Positions 28,135-37,555 of a DNA stretch of 64,000 bases are shown here, piece after piece. Position 1 is the stretch's first letter, and each line of letters opens with the position of its first letter. The DNA comes from Arthrobacter sp. cf158 (GTDB taxonomy: Bacteria; Actinomycetota; Actinomycetes; Actinomycetales; Micrococcaceae). The stretch spans positions 264,019 through 328,018 of the forward strand of contig NZ_FNNR01000005.1 of NCBI RefSeq assembly GCF_900106835.1. Direction: 5' to 3'. Below the pieces are notes generated by a model. That model worked only from the letters and a program-made list of their open reading frames with translations, made no database searches and was not told the origin of the DNA. The translations under genes and the position numbers were made by a program.

Positions 28135-29088
28135 CTAGGGTGCAGCTGGACGCGGTAAGCCCGCATCGAGGGCATCAGGTTCGGTACTGTCTTGGGCAAA
28201 TTCCGCGCTCACCAGCCTGGCAAAGCGATCCCCCAGCGAGGAGGCGGGGCGCTGCCAGGTGCATACGTTGAATGTCACCGCAGGAATGTCATTCACCGTT
28301 GCCCAGAACACCCCAGGGTGTTGAATAGCCTGAGCCACAGGTTCCGGGACGAGGCAGACACCCAATCCGGTGACCACCATCGCCAATGCCTCGTCCAGAT
28401 TGTGCACACGAGGTCCGCGCTTAGGTCGGCTGCCGTCGGGACGAGGATCCGCCAAGGCCCAACTGGTGTACCGCTCATCTGCGGAGGCCGGAACGAGGAA
28501 CGGCATACTGCTCAGCTGAGTTATGGAAATTTGATCGTGGCTTGACCGGATAAGATCGCGAGAAGTGTTTGCGCTGAAGAGGACTGCGCGGGGAGCCGTT
28601 GAGAGGGTCCTTGTGGTTACCCCGTCAAACCAGTTGGGGCCCCAGCTGAAGGCAACGTCGATGCTGCCGTCACGCAACGCACCAAGGATGGTGTCCCGGT
28701 CGATATGGCGGAACTCCAAGCGGGCGCCATCCAAACGCTCGGGCACCTCCGTGAAGATGCCGGCCAGCCTGTCCGGTGCTCCCACGTGCACAAAGCCTAC
28801 GCTGAGTACTTTTTCCAGGCGCTTGTTGGACCAGTACTGAATTCGGTCGACTGCGTCAATAGCCTCTTTGGCCAGGGGCAACAGTTCAGTTCCCTGCACG
28901 CTGAGTTCAACGCGCCGGGAAGACCTGACGAAAAGCGGGGCCCCGAGCAGGGACTCCAATCGATGGACCTGCTGACTCAACGCAGGAGTCGTCATGTGAA
29001 GTGACTGCGCCGCACGCGTGAAATGCAGGTGCTCCGCCACTGCGACAAAAGCACGCAGGGCGATGGTGCTTGGTTCAGCCACGGCCAC
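28135..29088 (-). CDS. LysR-family transcriptional regulator
   Basis: 317 residues. The N-terminal LysR HTH is clear: TIALRAFVAVAEHLHFTRAAQSLHMTTPALSQQVHRLESLLGAPLFVRSSRRVELS. An LTTR substrate-binding domain follows. It is in the same direction as the EthD/CocE operon and lies 184 bases upstream of it, so it is a candidate activator of that operon and perhaps of the importer. An inducer cannot be deduced. Confidence 0.9.
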   Translation of the reverse strand: MAVAEPSTIALRAFVAVAEHLHFTRAAQSLHMTTPALSQQVHRLESLLGAPLFVRSSRRVELSVQGTELLPLAKEAIDAVDRIQYWSNKRLEKVLSVGFVHVGAPDRLAGIFTEVPERLDGARLEFRHIDRDTILGALRDGSIDVAFSWGPNWFDGVTTRTLSTAPRAVLFSANTSRDLIRSSHDQISITQLSSMPFLVPASADERYTSWALADPRPDGSRPKRGPRVHNLDEALAMVVTGLGVCLVPEPVAQAIQHPGVFWATVNDIPAVTFNVCTWQRPASSLGDRFARLVSAEFAQDSTEPDALDAGLPRPAAP

Positions 29089-30042
29089 TCCTGAAACGTT
29101 AAACTTTTCTTAAGAATAGGAACATTTGAGCTGGCCCGCCAGACCTATAGGCCTGCAGGCCGGCTGCTTTTTCATTTTCGTCTCCGGCCTTTCGTAATGA
29201 GCGGCCAATCCGGGCTCGACCGGATCCAGTTTCCGGTGCTGATGGCCCCTGTCGGAAGGGCCCGGAAAGTGTGGGTTTGGGGGCTGGAACCTCCATTCCA
29301 AAGCAAGGCGTGGGGAGCATGCCACACTTGGTGGACGGGTAGAGCCACAGTGGAAATTCGGAGCGTGCAGCCATATTCGACCGTACAAGCGTTGGCTTGG
29401 GTGTCCGTGCCCGACCTGTTGTCTTTGCGCGTTGGACGCGCCGGCCGGCGAAAAACATCTGCACCGGATGACTCCGGACCAAGGAGCGATGCGTGCCTGG
29501 ATTCTCTCCCTGCCCTCGCCGGTCAGGGTCGTTACGAGGCAGGCCCGCTGCCCTTGGACGGGTGAGGTCTCGGGGTAAGAATTCCCTCAGCGGGCCGGGA
29601 AGCCGCGCGGGTTCTGGACCGTTCCCGCAAGGACCTCCGCGGAGATCTCGTGCGTTGCCGGCACCGGACCTCTAAACTCTTGCTGCGCCAAGCTATCGTC
29701 TATTTCGGCGGGCGGGCCTGGGTCGCGGCAGAGGGTGGCGTTCCTGGCAGGACCAAGGCAATGCCTAACCCGAACTTCATAGCAGTGACGTTCGCCGGCG
29801 ACAGGCAGCTCGTCCAGTGAGGCACGCCCCATCCGGGTGGTCAGCCAGAGTGCAGGTAAGGCAGGCTGTAGGACGGCGTCACACTATTCCTGGTGGCGGC
29901 GGGGCAGTTGCCGTGGCGATTTCCGTCGGCCAGGACGCCCTTCATACTGCCCCGCCCGGCAGACGCGGAACCCGTCTTGGCGACTTTTTCACCCCATACA
30001 GGGCAGAGCGCTCCAGCACAGTACGCGGCGCATCCATCACTC
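29089..30042. other. Gene-free stretch of about 950 bases
   Basis: Neither strand shows a frame with a sensible start, ribosome site or motif, and short open frames on both strands look like GC-driven noise. This separates the LysR gene from aromatic cassette 2 and may be a place where genes have been lost. No repeat or RNA gene was recognised. Confidence 0.45.
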
Positions 30043-31656
30043 CTAAAAGGCGGCGGTGAGATGCCGGGAGCGAAGTCCTTCCAGGAAACCCGAGGTGAGC
30101 TCCTTGGTTCTAGCGCCGGTGGCTGTCCCGTACAGATGGAAGTCCGGCCTGATCAGTACGACGTCGACGGGGGACTCGGGTGTGCTGAGGGTGTCCAGCC
30201 ATTGGTGGTAGGTTCCATCGATGTCATTGATGATCTCCACGCCGTCAGAGACAACACTGTCTGCTTCGAAGCTGGCCAGGCGGATCCCGATGAGCCCGAG
30301 GCGCCTCTGGTCTTCCAAGGAGATGCCCGTGAGCATGGAGCTGCGCTTCGTGAGAAGTACGCCTGGGCCGCCCAGTAGGTCATCCAATAGCATGCTCGTC
30401 TTGCCGGACCCGGTCACGCGCCCCTGAATGGCGAGTTCTCCACCGTGCGGGCCGGTGTGCAGGCCAAGACCTAGCCCGGGGCGGGGTGGGGCAGGTGCTT
30501 TCCGGGTGGTTTCCCATTCAGCGATCATGCGCCCGTCGCGCGCCGCTGCTTCCCCCGGCTCGGTAAGGCAAATGACCTGACCAAGACTTATTGAGAACTT
30601 CACGAAGGCGGTGGCGTGCTGGGAACGCTCCGGGCCGTATGTGTCCAGCAAAGAGTCGTCAGCGAGGCCGTCGACGACTGCAGCCAGCTTCCACGCCAGA
30701 TTCATGGCATCGCGGACGCCAGCTCCCAGCCCCTGACCGGCGAATGGGGGCATGAGGTGGGCTGCGTCGCCGGCAAGGAGAATTCGCCCTCGGCGCCACT
30801 CGGTTGCCCAGCATGCCTGGAAGGTGTACACCGAGTGCCGTTCGAGCTTCGCGTTCTCCGCCGTGACGCCGTGAGGGGCCAGTAGTTCCCAGGCCTTCTC
30901 CGTGCGGTTGAGTTCTTCCCGGGTTTCCCCCGGGAGGCGCATGAACTCCCAGCGGCGCCGCCCGGGCCCTCCGGGTACCATCGTCGCCGGGCGGGAGGTA
31001 TCGCACAACTGAGAGGCGACGTGGGGAAAATTGAGGCCAGGTCCGGGCTTGACGTCAACTACGAGCCAGTCGTAGAAGAAACCCTCGTCATGCCATTCAA
31101 TCCCGGTATGCTGGCGCACCGCACTGTTGGCTCCGTCGGCACCTATAAGCCAGCCGGACACGGCGGTAACGTGTTCCCCGTCGCTGGTCCGGGTCAGTTT
31201 GACGCGGACGCTGTCCTTGTCTTGGGATATGTCCCCGGCTTCCCAACCACGGAGGACGGTGACCGTGGGCAGTTCCTTGACCAGCGCGTCCAGACGGTCC
31301 TCCAGCGCAGGCTGGTTGAAGAAGTAGGTGTTGTACCAACCGGATTCTCCGCGCCCGCTCCAATCAACCTCGACAAGAGTTTGCCCTTGACCGTTCCGCC
31401 AGATGTACATGTCGTCATAGGGCTGGGTTACCTCAGGGATGCTGTCGGGGGCGAGCCCGACGGATTGCAGGATCCGCGCAAAATCCGAGCAATGCGTCAC
31501 GGCGCGAGGAAGCGGATATCCGGTTTCCTTGCGGTCGACGACCAGCACCCGGTGCCCCCGGCGTCCAAGCTGGAGCGCGAGCAGTTTCCCCACTGGCCCG
31601 AAACCGACGATGGTTACGTCTGCACTCTGCAGGTCTGAGCCGCCGATGGTGTTCAT
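30043..31656 (-). CDS. FAD-dependent aromatic monooxygenase (second copy)
   Basis: About 537 residues and clearly related to the 11163-12791 product: FAD motif VTIVGFGPVGKLLALQLGRRGHRV, DG motif WLIGADGANSAVRQH, GD motif ILLAGDAAHLMPPFAGQGLGAG, and the same motif order throughout. The ATG at 31656 is preferred because AAAGG lies 7 bases ahead; an ATG two codons earlier is too close to it. It probably hydroxylates a phenolic compound. It is the distal gene of cassette 2 on the minus strand, and an inverted repeat lies 85 bases upstream. Confidence 0.9.
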   Translation of the reverse strand: MNTIGGSDLQSADVTIVGFGPVGKLLALQLGRRGHRVLVVDRKETGYPLPRAVTHCSDFARILQSVGLAPDSIPEVTQPYDDMYIWRNGQGQTLVEVDWSGRGESGWYNTYFFNQPALEDRLDALVKELPTVTVLRGWEAGDISQDKDSVRVKLTRTSDGEHVTAVSGWLIGADGANSAVRQHTGIEWHDEGFFYDWLVVDVKPGPGLNFPHVASQLCDTSRPATMVPGGPGRRRWEFMRLPGETREELNRTEKAWELLAPHGVTAENAKLERHSVYTFQACWATEWRRGRILLAGDAAHLMPPFAGQGLGAGVRDAMNLAWKLAAVVDGLADDSLLDTYGPERSQHATAFVKFSISLGQVICLTEPGEAAARDGRMIAEWETTRKAPAPPRPGLGLGLHTGPHGGELAIQGRVTGSGKTSMLLDDLLGGPGVLLTKRSSMLTGISLEDQRRLGLIGIRLASFEADSVVSDGVEIINDIDGTYHQWLDTLSTPESPVDVVLIRPDFHLYGTATGARTKELTSGFLEGLRSRHLTAAF

Positions 31657-31741
31657 TGACATACCTTTCGATCCCGCGCCTCCACTTCGAGGCATCACTG
31701 CATCCAACGTAAGGAATTCAAAGTGATTCGACTCACAGAGT

Positions 31742-31758
31742 GTCCCAATTCGCGGGAC
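31742..31758. promoter_or_regulatory. Possible IclR-type operator upstream of the second monooxygenase
   Basis: Inverted repeat GTCCC-N7-GGGAC (TGTCCCAATTCGCGGGAC region). Arms resemble the GTCCG/CGGAC sites of cassette 1, but spacing is 7 rather than 5, so this is only a candidate site for the IclR protein encoded at 32053-32817. Confidence 0.4.
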
Positions 31759-32052
31759 GGTAATTGCCTGAGGCGGCACCCTTGCTGATTTCAGGGCCGC
31801 CGTGTGGTTCAGCTCACACTCTGGTCCTCCATTAATGCCATGGAACGCCGACGAAGGAGATGCGTCCAGGCGGGGCCCCGTTCGCCTCAGCGGCCGCTCC
31901 CAACCCCCTCCAGCACGCCTACGACCAGCTCAGGTTCTTCGCGTTCTTCGCGCGGATCCTACCGCCGCTCTGCGTCGCAGAAAACGGGGCATGGGTGTCC
32001 TGTGGCCCTCGTAAAAAGTCCAGAGGAAACACCATAAGTTGGCGGGCCGGAC

Positions 32053-32817
32053 TCAACCGAGTCCGACCCGCTTCTTGCGCTCCAAATGCTCCCTGGCGCC
32101 TGGTAGGTCAATGACCGGATTCAGTTCCTTCAGGGCCTCCAGGGCTGCGGGGCCTTTGGCCGCGAAGCGGCTTGTCGGCATAACGACAGCTATGGCCTGC
32201 AGTGCACCGGTTGGGCCGGTCATTGCTGTGGCGAGCGCACAGATGCCCAGATCATGCTCTTCAATGTCCACGGCCACGCCGACACGTTGAACGAGCTGCA
32301 CTTCGCTCTGAAGCTCCAGCCTGTTAGTGACGGTGGTGTCCGTGAATTGTTCGAGTTCCTGGGGGAGGAGGTCCTCGGCCCGGGCCGGTGGAAGGGCCGC
32401 CAGAAGGGCCTTGCCGACGCAGCTGGCGTGAAGTGAGAAGCTCCTGCCGACCTTGGTGACACCCTTGAGGCGCTCAGGGGAGGCTACCTGGTCGACGATG
32501 ACAACTTCGCGGCCACTGAAGATGGCCAACTCGGCGTTCTCGTTTGTTGCCCTCGCCAAGGCGACAAGCTGTCCGCGGTTGGCGCTTAGCAGGTGAAGAT
32601 GGCCGGCCATGCCGAATTTCAGCACGCCCGGGCCCAGAGCGTATCCGGGGCGGCCTGGTGTTCGGACAACGTAAAGCTCTTCCTCCAGGTGCTGGATGGT
32701 CCGGTGCACGGATGATCGGGGAAGGCCTGTGCGGGCAGCGAGTTCTGACAGGCTAAGACGCCCCCGGCTTTCGGCGAGGGTGTCCAGGACCAGGCTGACA
32801 CGGGAAAGGGTCGTCAC
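32053..32817 (-). CDS. IclR-family transcriptional regulator (second copy)
   Basis: 254 residues: winged helix SLVLDTLAESRGRLSLSELAARTGLPRSSVHRTIQHLEEELYVVRT, then an effector-binding domain with GRSFSLHASCVGKALLAALPPARAEDLLP and AIAVVMPTSRF. It lies between the second FAD monooxygenase and the SnoaL/DUF3500 pair, all on the minus strand, and is the obvious regulator of cassette 2. The 235 bases between it and the monooxygenase gene contain the candidate operator. Confidence 0.9.
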   Translation of the reverse strand: MTTLSRVSLVLDTLAESRGRLSLSELAARTGLPRSSVHRTIQHLEEELYVVRTPGRPGYALGPGVLKFGMAGHLHLLSANRGQLVALARATNENAELAIFSGREVVIVDQVASPERLKGVTKVGRSFSLHASCVGKALLAALPPARAEDLLPQELEQFTDTTVTNRLELQSEVQLVQRVGVAVDIEEHDLGICALATAMTGPTGALQAIAVVMPTSRFAAKGPAALEALKELNPVIDLPGAREHLERKKRVGLG

Positions 32818-32845
32818 GGCTTCATCACCGGAACATCATTGCCTC

Positions 32846-33247
32846 TTAGGATCCGGCTGTCCAAATGCGGCTTACGGTCAAGTGCCGAACAGACCAATCC
32901 CCGCTGTTCACCAGGAGCTCGTACTGTCCAAGGGTGTGCACAAATGGTGTACCGCCCGTAAGTAGCCATCGCAGGTAATGGGCAGAGGCACGCCACTGTC
33001 CCTCCTCAGGTCCGGGGTTGACGATCAGGTTGCTCACGTCGTGCCGGTGCCCCTCGGGACTGCTCCACAACCGTGTGAACAGTTCACGCGCTCCTTCCGC
33101 ATTCGTGGAAGTGGCAGTGGGAAACTGGACGTGGCTGTTTCCCAACATGACCACCGCACCGTCTACGTCCTTGCGGTCTGCGATGGCGACGTACGTGTGC
33201 AGGAGATTTGCGATTTGGTGTCTGGCTTCGGCGCCTTGAATGCTCAT
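32846..33247 (-). CDS. SnoaL/NTF2-like small protein (second copy)
   Basis: 133 residues. NTF2 fold indicators are EARHQIANLLHTYVAIADRKDVDGAVVML, then RHDVSNLIVNPGPEEGQWRASAHYLRW and the closing strands WSVRHLTVSRIW. The ATG at 33247 overlaps the DUF3500 stop by 4 bases; a longer frame upstream overlaps that gene and is rejected. Like the cassette 1 counterpart it travels with a FAD monooxygenase and an IclR regulator, so a common accessory role is likely, but here it is coupled to DUF3500 instead. Confidence 0.75.
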   Translation of the reverse strand: MSIQGAEARHQIANLLHTYVAIADRKDVDGAVVMLGNSHVQFPTATSTNAEGARELFTRLWSSPEGHRHDVSNLIVNPGPEEGQWRASAHYLRWLLTGGTPFVHTLGQYELLVNSGDWSVRHLTVSRIWTAGS

Positions 33248-34503
33248 CGGGCTACCTCCGAATGTGCTGCCTGCCATTGACGGACCCAGGACCGGCCATA
33301 GTCGTTGCCGTGTGGGGTCCGCAGAACAGTGTGGACATGGAATTGCTTGGGCGTGCGGTAGTCGAGAAACACTCCGCAGTGATGGTCAAGTTCGGCAATG
33401 ACAACTGGGGACTGGATCCGGTAGTAGAAGACATCGCCGGGCTTGTGCCCGCCGATCCAGGAGAACCAGGTTTCGTTCAGGTGTCCTTTGACCTCGCGCA
33501 TCCGTGCCGCACGGGGGCCTTCAGGTAAGGGGAGGACGAATTTTTCGACGATTGAAAGGACGATTTGTTGTGCTTCGGCGGGCATGTCCGCCACCCGGAT
33601 CCCTTCAAAGGGGATGACCCGGTTGTCCTGGAACGCGCCGGCCAGGTGCCTTTCGTCACCGGGATGAACCCGTCCCTCCGGCATGGCCGGGTCGACTATC
33701 TGCTGGTAGACCGTCGCGGCGGCCAGTTGGTCGGCCGGCAGCGCTGCCATGAGGTTGGTGCCAAGCTGGATCCGGTCTTCGAAAGCGGCAGTGCCGGCGT
33801 GGGGTCCTTCGTCGATCTCGTTTGGCTCTGCTCCGAAGAAGACCGGGCTGAGGGACATGCGTCCATCAATGACAAGGCAATTCACAGCGCAGTGGTGCCC
33901 GTATAGCTGCCAGCCCCATGGTGCGCTGTGGTGGGGGGTCCCGTACAAGGCGAAATTGTAGCTGAACTCATTCAGGACACTTTGGAGTCCCACGACTTCT
34001 CCCAGGAAACCGTTGATCAGCATCATGCCGTGTGCGAGCTCATAGCCTTCCGGGCTTAGGGATGCCTTTACAAGCGTCAAAGCTATTTCACGGACGTCCT
34101 GGGGCTGGAACTCGAGCCTGAGGCCCGTATCGAACTGCATGAATTCGGGGTTGGCCCAGGTTTGCCACTCCACGGCATCCACCGGGTAGGTGAGCTTGTC
34201 CCGGTCCTCAGCCGAAACCGCAGCCAGCAGGGCCTCCGCTGCCTCGACCATGGCGATAACGGGAGCCTCCTCACCGGGCAGTGCCGGTACAAACGGGTAG
34301 AGGCCCTCCCGCAAAGTGCCGTCCTCGGTGACTCCACGGAATTCATTCAAATAAAGAGGTGTCCAGCCCTCAACCAGTCCACCGGTGAAGGTTCCGGCCT
34401 TGCGGGCCTCCTGGCGGTAGGCGTAGGCATCAAGGCCCTTCACGTCTTCAATGCGGGGATGTCCTTTCGGGAAAAGGAACTGGCGGAATTCTGCTGTGCT
34501 CAA
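33244..34503 (-). CDS. DUF3500 family protein
   Basis: About 419 residues and recognisable as DUF3500 by WGWQLYGHHCAVNCLVIDGRMSLSPVFFGAEPNEIDEGPHAG near the middle and ETWFSWIGGHKPGDVFYYRIQSPVVIAELDHHCGVF near the end. Several conserved His/Asp pairs suggest metal binding, but no reaction is established for the family. The start is a TTG at 34503 with AAGGAG 7 bases upstream; the open frame before it lacks a ribosome site. It is co-translated with the SnoaL-like protein. A role in converting the ring-hydroxylated product is a guess from neighbours. Confidence 0.8.
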   Translation of the reverse strand: MSTAEFRQFLFPKGHPRIEDVKGLDAYAYRQEARKAGTFTGGLVEGWTPLYLNEFRGVTEDGTLREGLYPFVPALPGEEAPVIAMVEAAEALLAAVSAEDRDKLTYPVDAVEWQTWANPEFMQFDTGLRLEFQPQDVREIALTLVKASLSPEGYELAHGMMLINGFLGEVVGLQSVLNEFSYNFALYGTPHHSAPWGWQLYGHHCAVNCLVIDGRMSLSPVFFGAEPNEIDEGPHAGTAAFEDRIQLGTNLMAALPADQLAAATVYQQIVDPAMPEGRVHPGDERHLAGAFQDNRVIPFEGIRVADMPAEAQQIVLSIVEKFVLPLPEGPRAARMREVKGHLNETWFSWIGGHKPGDVFYYRIQSPVVIAELDHHCGVFLDYRTPKQFHVHTVLRTPHGNDYGRSWVRQWQAAHSEVAR

Positions 34504-34534
34504 GGGCGCACTCCTTCGTGCTCGTATAACCGGG

Positions 34535-35284
34535 TCAGTGGTTGTGGTCGGCGACCGCTTGCCGGACAGCCGCGAGTTCGCCGCTGGCGATCGCTTCCAC
34601 AAGTTCGGCATGAACCCTCAGGCGGTCAGCTCTGTAGGCAGCTGCTGCGGCTTCGTCCTCATCGAAGCGTGATGAAGCCGACGACGATAAATGCCCGAGC
34701 GTGCCGATGTATACTGCCCGGGCCATTGCGTTCGGGCAGATAGCGGCGATTCTTTCGTGCAGCGCCCAGTTCGCCCGCATGAACTCGTCCCAGTCCGTCG
34801 AGGATTCCATATTGCCCACGAGAAGGCGCAGCTCGGCGAGGTCCGCGTCGGTACGGCATCGGGCAGCCCCGACGTCGATGAGCTCTTCGAGGTGGTCCCG
34901 CAGTTCAATGGCATCCATCACGGCAGATGGCTGGTCCCCGACCGTCAGGAGCGTGCGGCGCAATCGGACAACGGGGCTCGTTTCGGCCACGAATAGACCC
35001 CCGGTACGGCCCGGGCGGATCTCCAGCACTCCGCGCTCCCGCAGAAGCCGGACCGCTTCGCTGACCGTCGCCCGGGCATAGCCGGTTTCTTCACGCAACG
35101 ACGGCAGGGTCCCCACAAGGGCCCCTGGCTCAAGACCCTGGGCGCGGACCCTCTCCTCCAATGCGGCAGCAAGATGTTCAGCCCGTGAACGCGGTGCGGC
35201 CAGATTCAATCCTGAAGCTGCGGCGTTCTGAGGTGTCCCGGAATCCTGAACGGCGGGCTGTACGGCGCTGGAGTTCTGTGTCAT
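34535..35284 (-). CDS. GntR-family transcriptional regulator (FCD-type)
   Basis: About 249 residues. The winged HTH reads GTLPSLREETGYARATVSEAVRLLRERGVLEIRPGRTGGLFV, followed by a helical FCD-like ligand domain (IELRDHLEELIDVGAARCRTDADLAELRLLVGNMESS, then HERIAAICPNAMARAVY). The start is uncertain; ATG 35284 is chosen, though AGGAG sits only one base from it, so a later start is possible. Divergent from the FAH-family gene, it probably regulates that operon, the DUF3500 operon, or both. Confidence 0.85.
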   Translation of the reverse strand: MTQNSSAVQPAVQDSGTPQNAAASGLNLAAPRSRAEHLAAALEERVRAQGLEPGALVGTLPSLREETGYARATVSEAVRLLRERGVLEIRPGRTGGLFVAETSPVVRLRRTLLTVGDQPSAVMDAIELRDHLEELIDVGAARCRTDADLAELRLLVGNMESSTDWDEFMRANWALHERIAAICPNAMARAVYIGTLGHLSSSASSRFDEDEAAAAAYRADRLRVHAELVEAIASGELAAVRQAVADHNH

Positions 35285-35361
35285 GCTCCTATTGAAGCAC
35301 AAAAGGTGCGAATGTTTTAGCTCTTTCCGCCAATGGCTGTCGGAGCACGAAGGGAATACTT

Positions 35362-36240
35362 ATGAAAATCGTCGGTATCCGCCGCAATGCTGGTCCGGTG
35401 GAAGTCGCTGCGCTTTCCCGGGACGGGCAGTCCGTCTCCGTCTTGGCCGGGCTTGAGCAGTTCTGGGCCGCACCTGCCCATCACCTCGCATCAGAAGCAT
35501 CGGGGGAGGCCCTACCGGCAAGTTCAGTGGAGTTCGTCCCGCCGGTTCTGCCAGGAGCCCGGGTGATCTGTATAGGCCTGAACTACCTCAAGCACGTCGC
35601 TGAGGGCTCCTTTAAGGACCAGGAACTTCCCGAACACCCGACCTTGTTCGCACGGTGGACGCAGTCCCTCACCGTGGACGGTGCCGCAGTTCCGGTTCCG
35701 TCCGGGGAGGATGGTCTGGACTGGGAAGGCGAGATCGTTGCCTGGGTCGGTGGGACGCTCGTGGACGCTTCCCCGGAAGAAGCGTTGAACGCTGTTATCG
35801 GCTATTCGGTCTTCAACGATCTCACGGGCCGCCGGGCCCAGAAACTCACTTCACAGTGGATCCTGGGGAAAAACGCTGACCTTTCCGGTCCGGTTGGACC
35901 CATGGTCCAAGCCGGCGAGGTCGGTGACCTGCGCGACGGTCTGCGGGTCCAAACCCGTGTCAACGGCGAGACGGTGCAGGACGCGAATACTACTGAGATG
36001 GTCTACACCGTAGGTGAAACTCTGGCGCACATTTCCAAGACCTTCACCCTTCGCCCCGGGGACCTGCTCGCCACCGGAACGCCCTCCGGTGTTGGCTACG
36101 CACGCACCCCCCAATGGCTCCTCCAGCCCGGGGACACCGTCGAAGTCGAGGTCGAGAAAATGGGCACGTTGCGCAACTCCATAGTTGGCAACGAAGCCCG
36201 CCACGCCGCCACCCGCGAGGTCCAGGGAGTACTGCAGTGA
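35362..36240 (+). CDS. Fumarylacetoacetate hydrolase family protein
   Basis: 292 residues. The FAH fold is indicated by ICIGLNYLKHVAEG, the metal-binding acidic motif DWEGEIVAWVGG, NDLTGRRAQ and TGTPSGVGYARTP. Family members hydrolyse C-C bonds of diketo acids, decarboxylate, or hydrate in aromatic meta-cleavage routes. First gene of the plus-strand operon of cassette 2 and divergent from the GntR gene. It lies 82 bases before the CoA-transferase frame and is itself intact, unlike the two genes behind it. Confidence 0.9.
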   Translation: MKIVGIRRNAGPVEVAALSRDGQSVSVLAGLEQFWAAPAHHLASEASGEALPASSVEFVPPVLPGARVICIGLNYLKHVAEGSFKDQELPEHPTLFARWTQSLTVDGAAVPVPSGEDGLDWEGEIVAWVGGTLVDASPEEALNAVIGYSVFNDLTGRRAQKLTSQWILGKNADLSGPVGPMVQAGEVGDLRDGLRVQTRVNGETVQDANTTEMVYTVGETLAHISKTFTLRPGDLLATGTPSGVGYARTPQWLLQPGDTVEVEVEKMGTLRNSIVGNEARHAATREVQGVLQ

Positions 36241-36322
36241 GGGTCCGGCTCATCCTGCCGTCTGTCACAGTCCCTGCGTCAGGCCGGGCCTCTAGCCTGC
36301 GCATCGGCAAAGGTGCCGCGGA

Positions 36323-37554
36323 ATGAACAGAACTGACAACCCACTAAACCCTCTGTCCGGCCACACGGTTATCGATCTGAGCCGGGCCCTGGCCGGACCG
36401 CACGCCGGCATGATGCTGGCCGATCTGGGCGCCCGGGTCATCAAGGTGGAGAACCCGGGTACCGGAGACGACACCCGGGGCTGGGGCCCGCCGTTTGTGG
36501 GCCCCGAGGATGACTTGCAGTCCACCTACTTTATGTCCTGCAACCGCAACAAGGAGTCCATCAGTCTGGACCTCAAGAGCGGGGAGGGCAAGGCTGTGCT
36601 CCGCGGGCTGCTGGAACGCGCCGACGTTGTCATCGAAAACTTCCGTCCAGGCGTCATGGGCCGGCTGGGGTTCTCCCCGGCAGCCATGCATGCGCTTAAT
36701 CCGCGCTTGGTGATCCTCTCCATCACCGGCTTCGGCCACGACGGGCCGGAATCGCAACGCAGCGGCTACGACCAGATTCTCCAGGGCGAGGCCGGCCTGA
36801 TGTCCCTCACCGGTCCCGGGCCGGACGACCCGCAGCGCGTCGGCGTCCCCATCGCCGACCTGCTGGCCGGGATGAACGGGGCCATCGGGGTCCTGGCAGC
36901 GCTGGTGGAACGGGACCGGACCGGCCAGGGCAAGGTGGTGCGCACCTCGCTGCTGGCGTCACTGATCGGTGTCCATGCGTTCCAAGGCACCCGCACTACC
37001 GTGGCGGGCGAAGTGCCACAGGCCCAGGGCAACCACCACCCGTCCATCGCGCCCTACGGCCTCTTCGCCTGCAAGGACAGCGGCGTCCAGATCAGTGTGG
37101 GCAGCGAAAAGTTGTGGGCCTCCTTCGCGGATGCATTCGACCTGGAGAGCTCGCCGCGCCCGGCTTTGCCAGCAACGCCGAAAGGGTGCGGAATCGGGCC
37201 GGGGTGATCGCCGCCGTCGAACGCGTCTTTTCCGGCTACGGCGCCACGGAACTCCTCCAAAAGCTTAACGACGCCGGGATCCCGGCCGGGAAGGTCCGCT
37301 CGCTGGACGAGGTGTACGCCTGGGAACAGGTTGCCTCCCAGGGCCTTGTGGTGGACGTTATTCACCCGTTGCTGGGCAAGGTCAGCCTGCCCGGCCCGCC
37401 GCTGAGGTTCTTCGCACCCGGAGACGCTGCCGAAACCACCCTGACCGCACACGACGCGCCACCGCTGCTCAATGAAGACGGGCCGGCGATCCGGCAATGG
37501 CTGGGCCTCGTTCCCGTAGATACGGCTGCCGCCGCGGCGTCGGAGGCGAATTAG
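36323..37554 (+). pseudogene. Family III CoA-transferase with a frameshift
   Basis: The N-terminal two thirds reads in frame from ATG 36323 (DLSRALAGPHAGMMLADLGARVIKVENPG, RNKESISLDLKSG, and the catalytic-Asp region GYDQILQGEAGLMSLTG). Near 37146 the homology continues in another frame as ELAAPGFASNAERVRNRAGVI through to the stop at 37554. One missing base near 37142-37151 explains the switch. As read, the product would end at 37207 without its last third, so the gene is inactive unless the base is a sequencing error. It is otherwise related to the intact CoA-transferase at 13879-15093. Confidence 0.85.
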
Positions 37555-37555
37555 C

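Noticed and set aside
29197..29565. Plus-strand frame in the gene-free stretch before cassette 2
   Set aside because: No start signal, no motif, and competing frames on the other strand.
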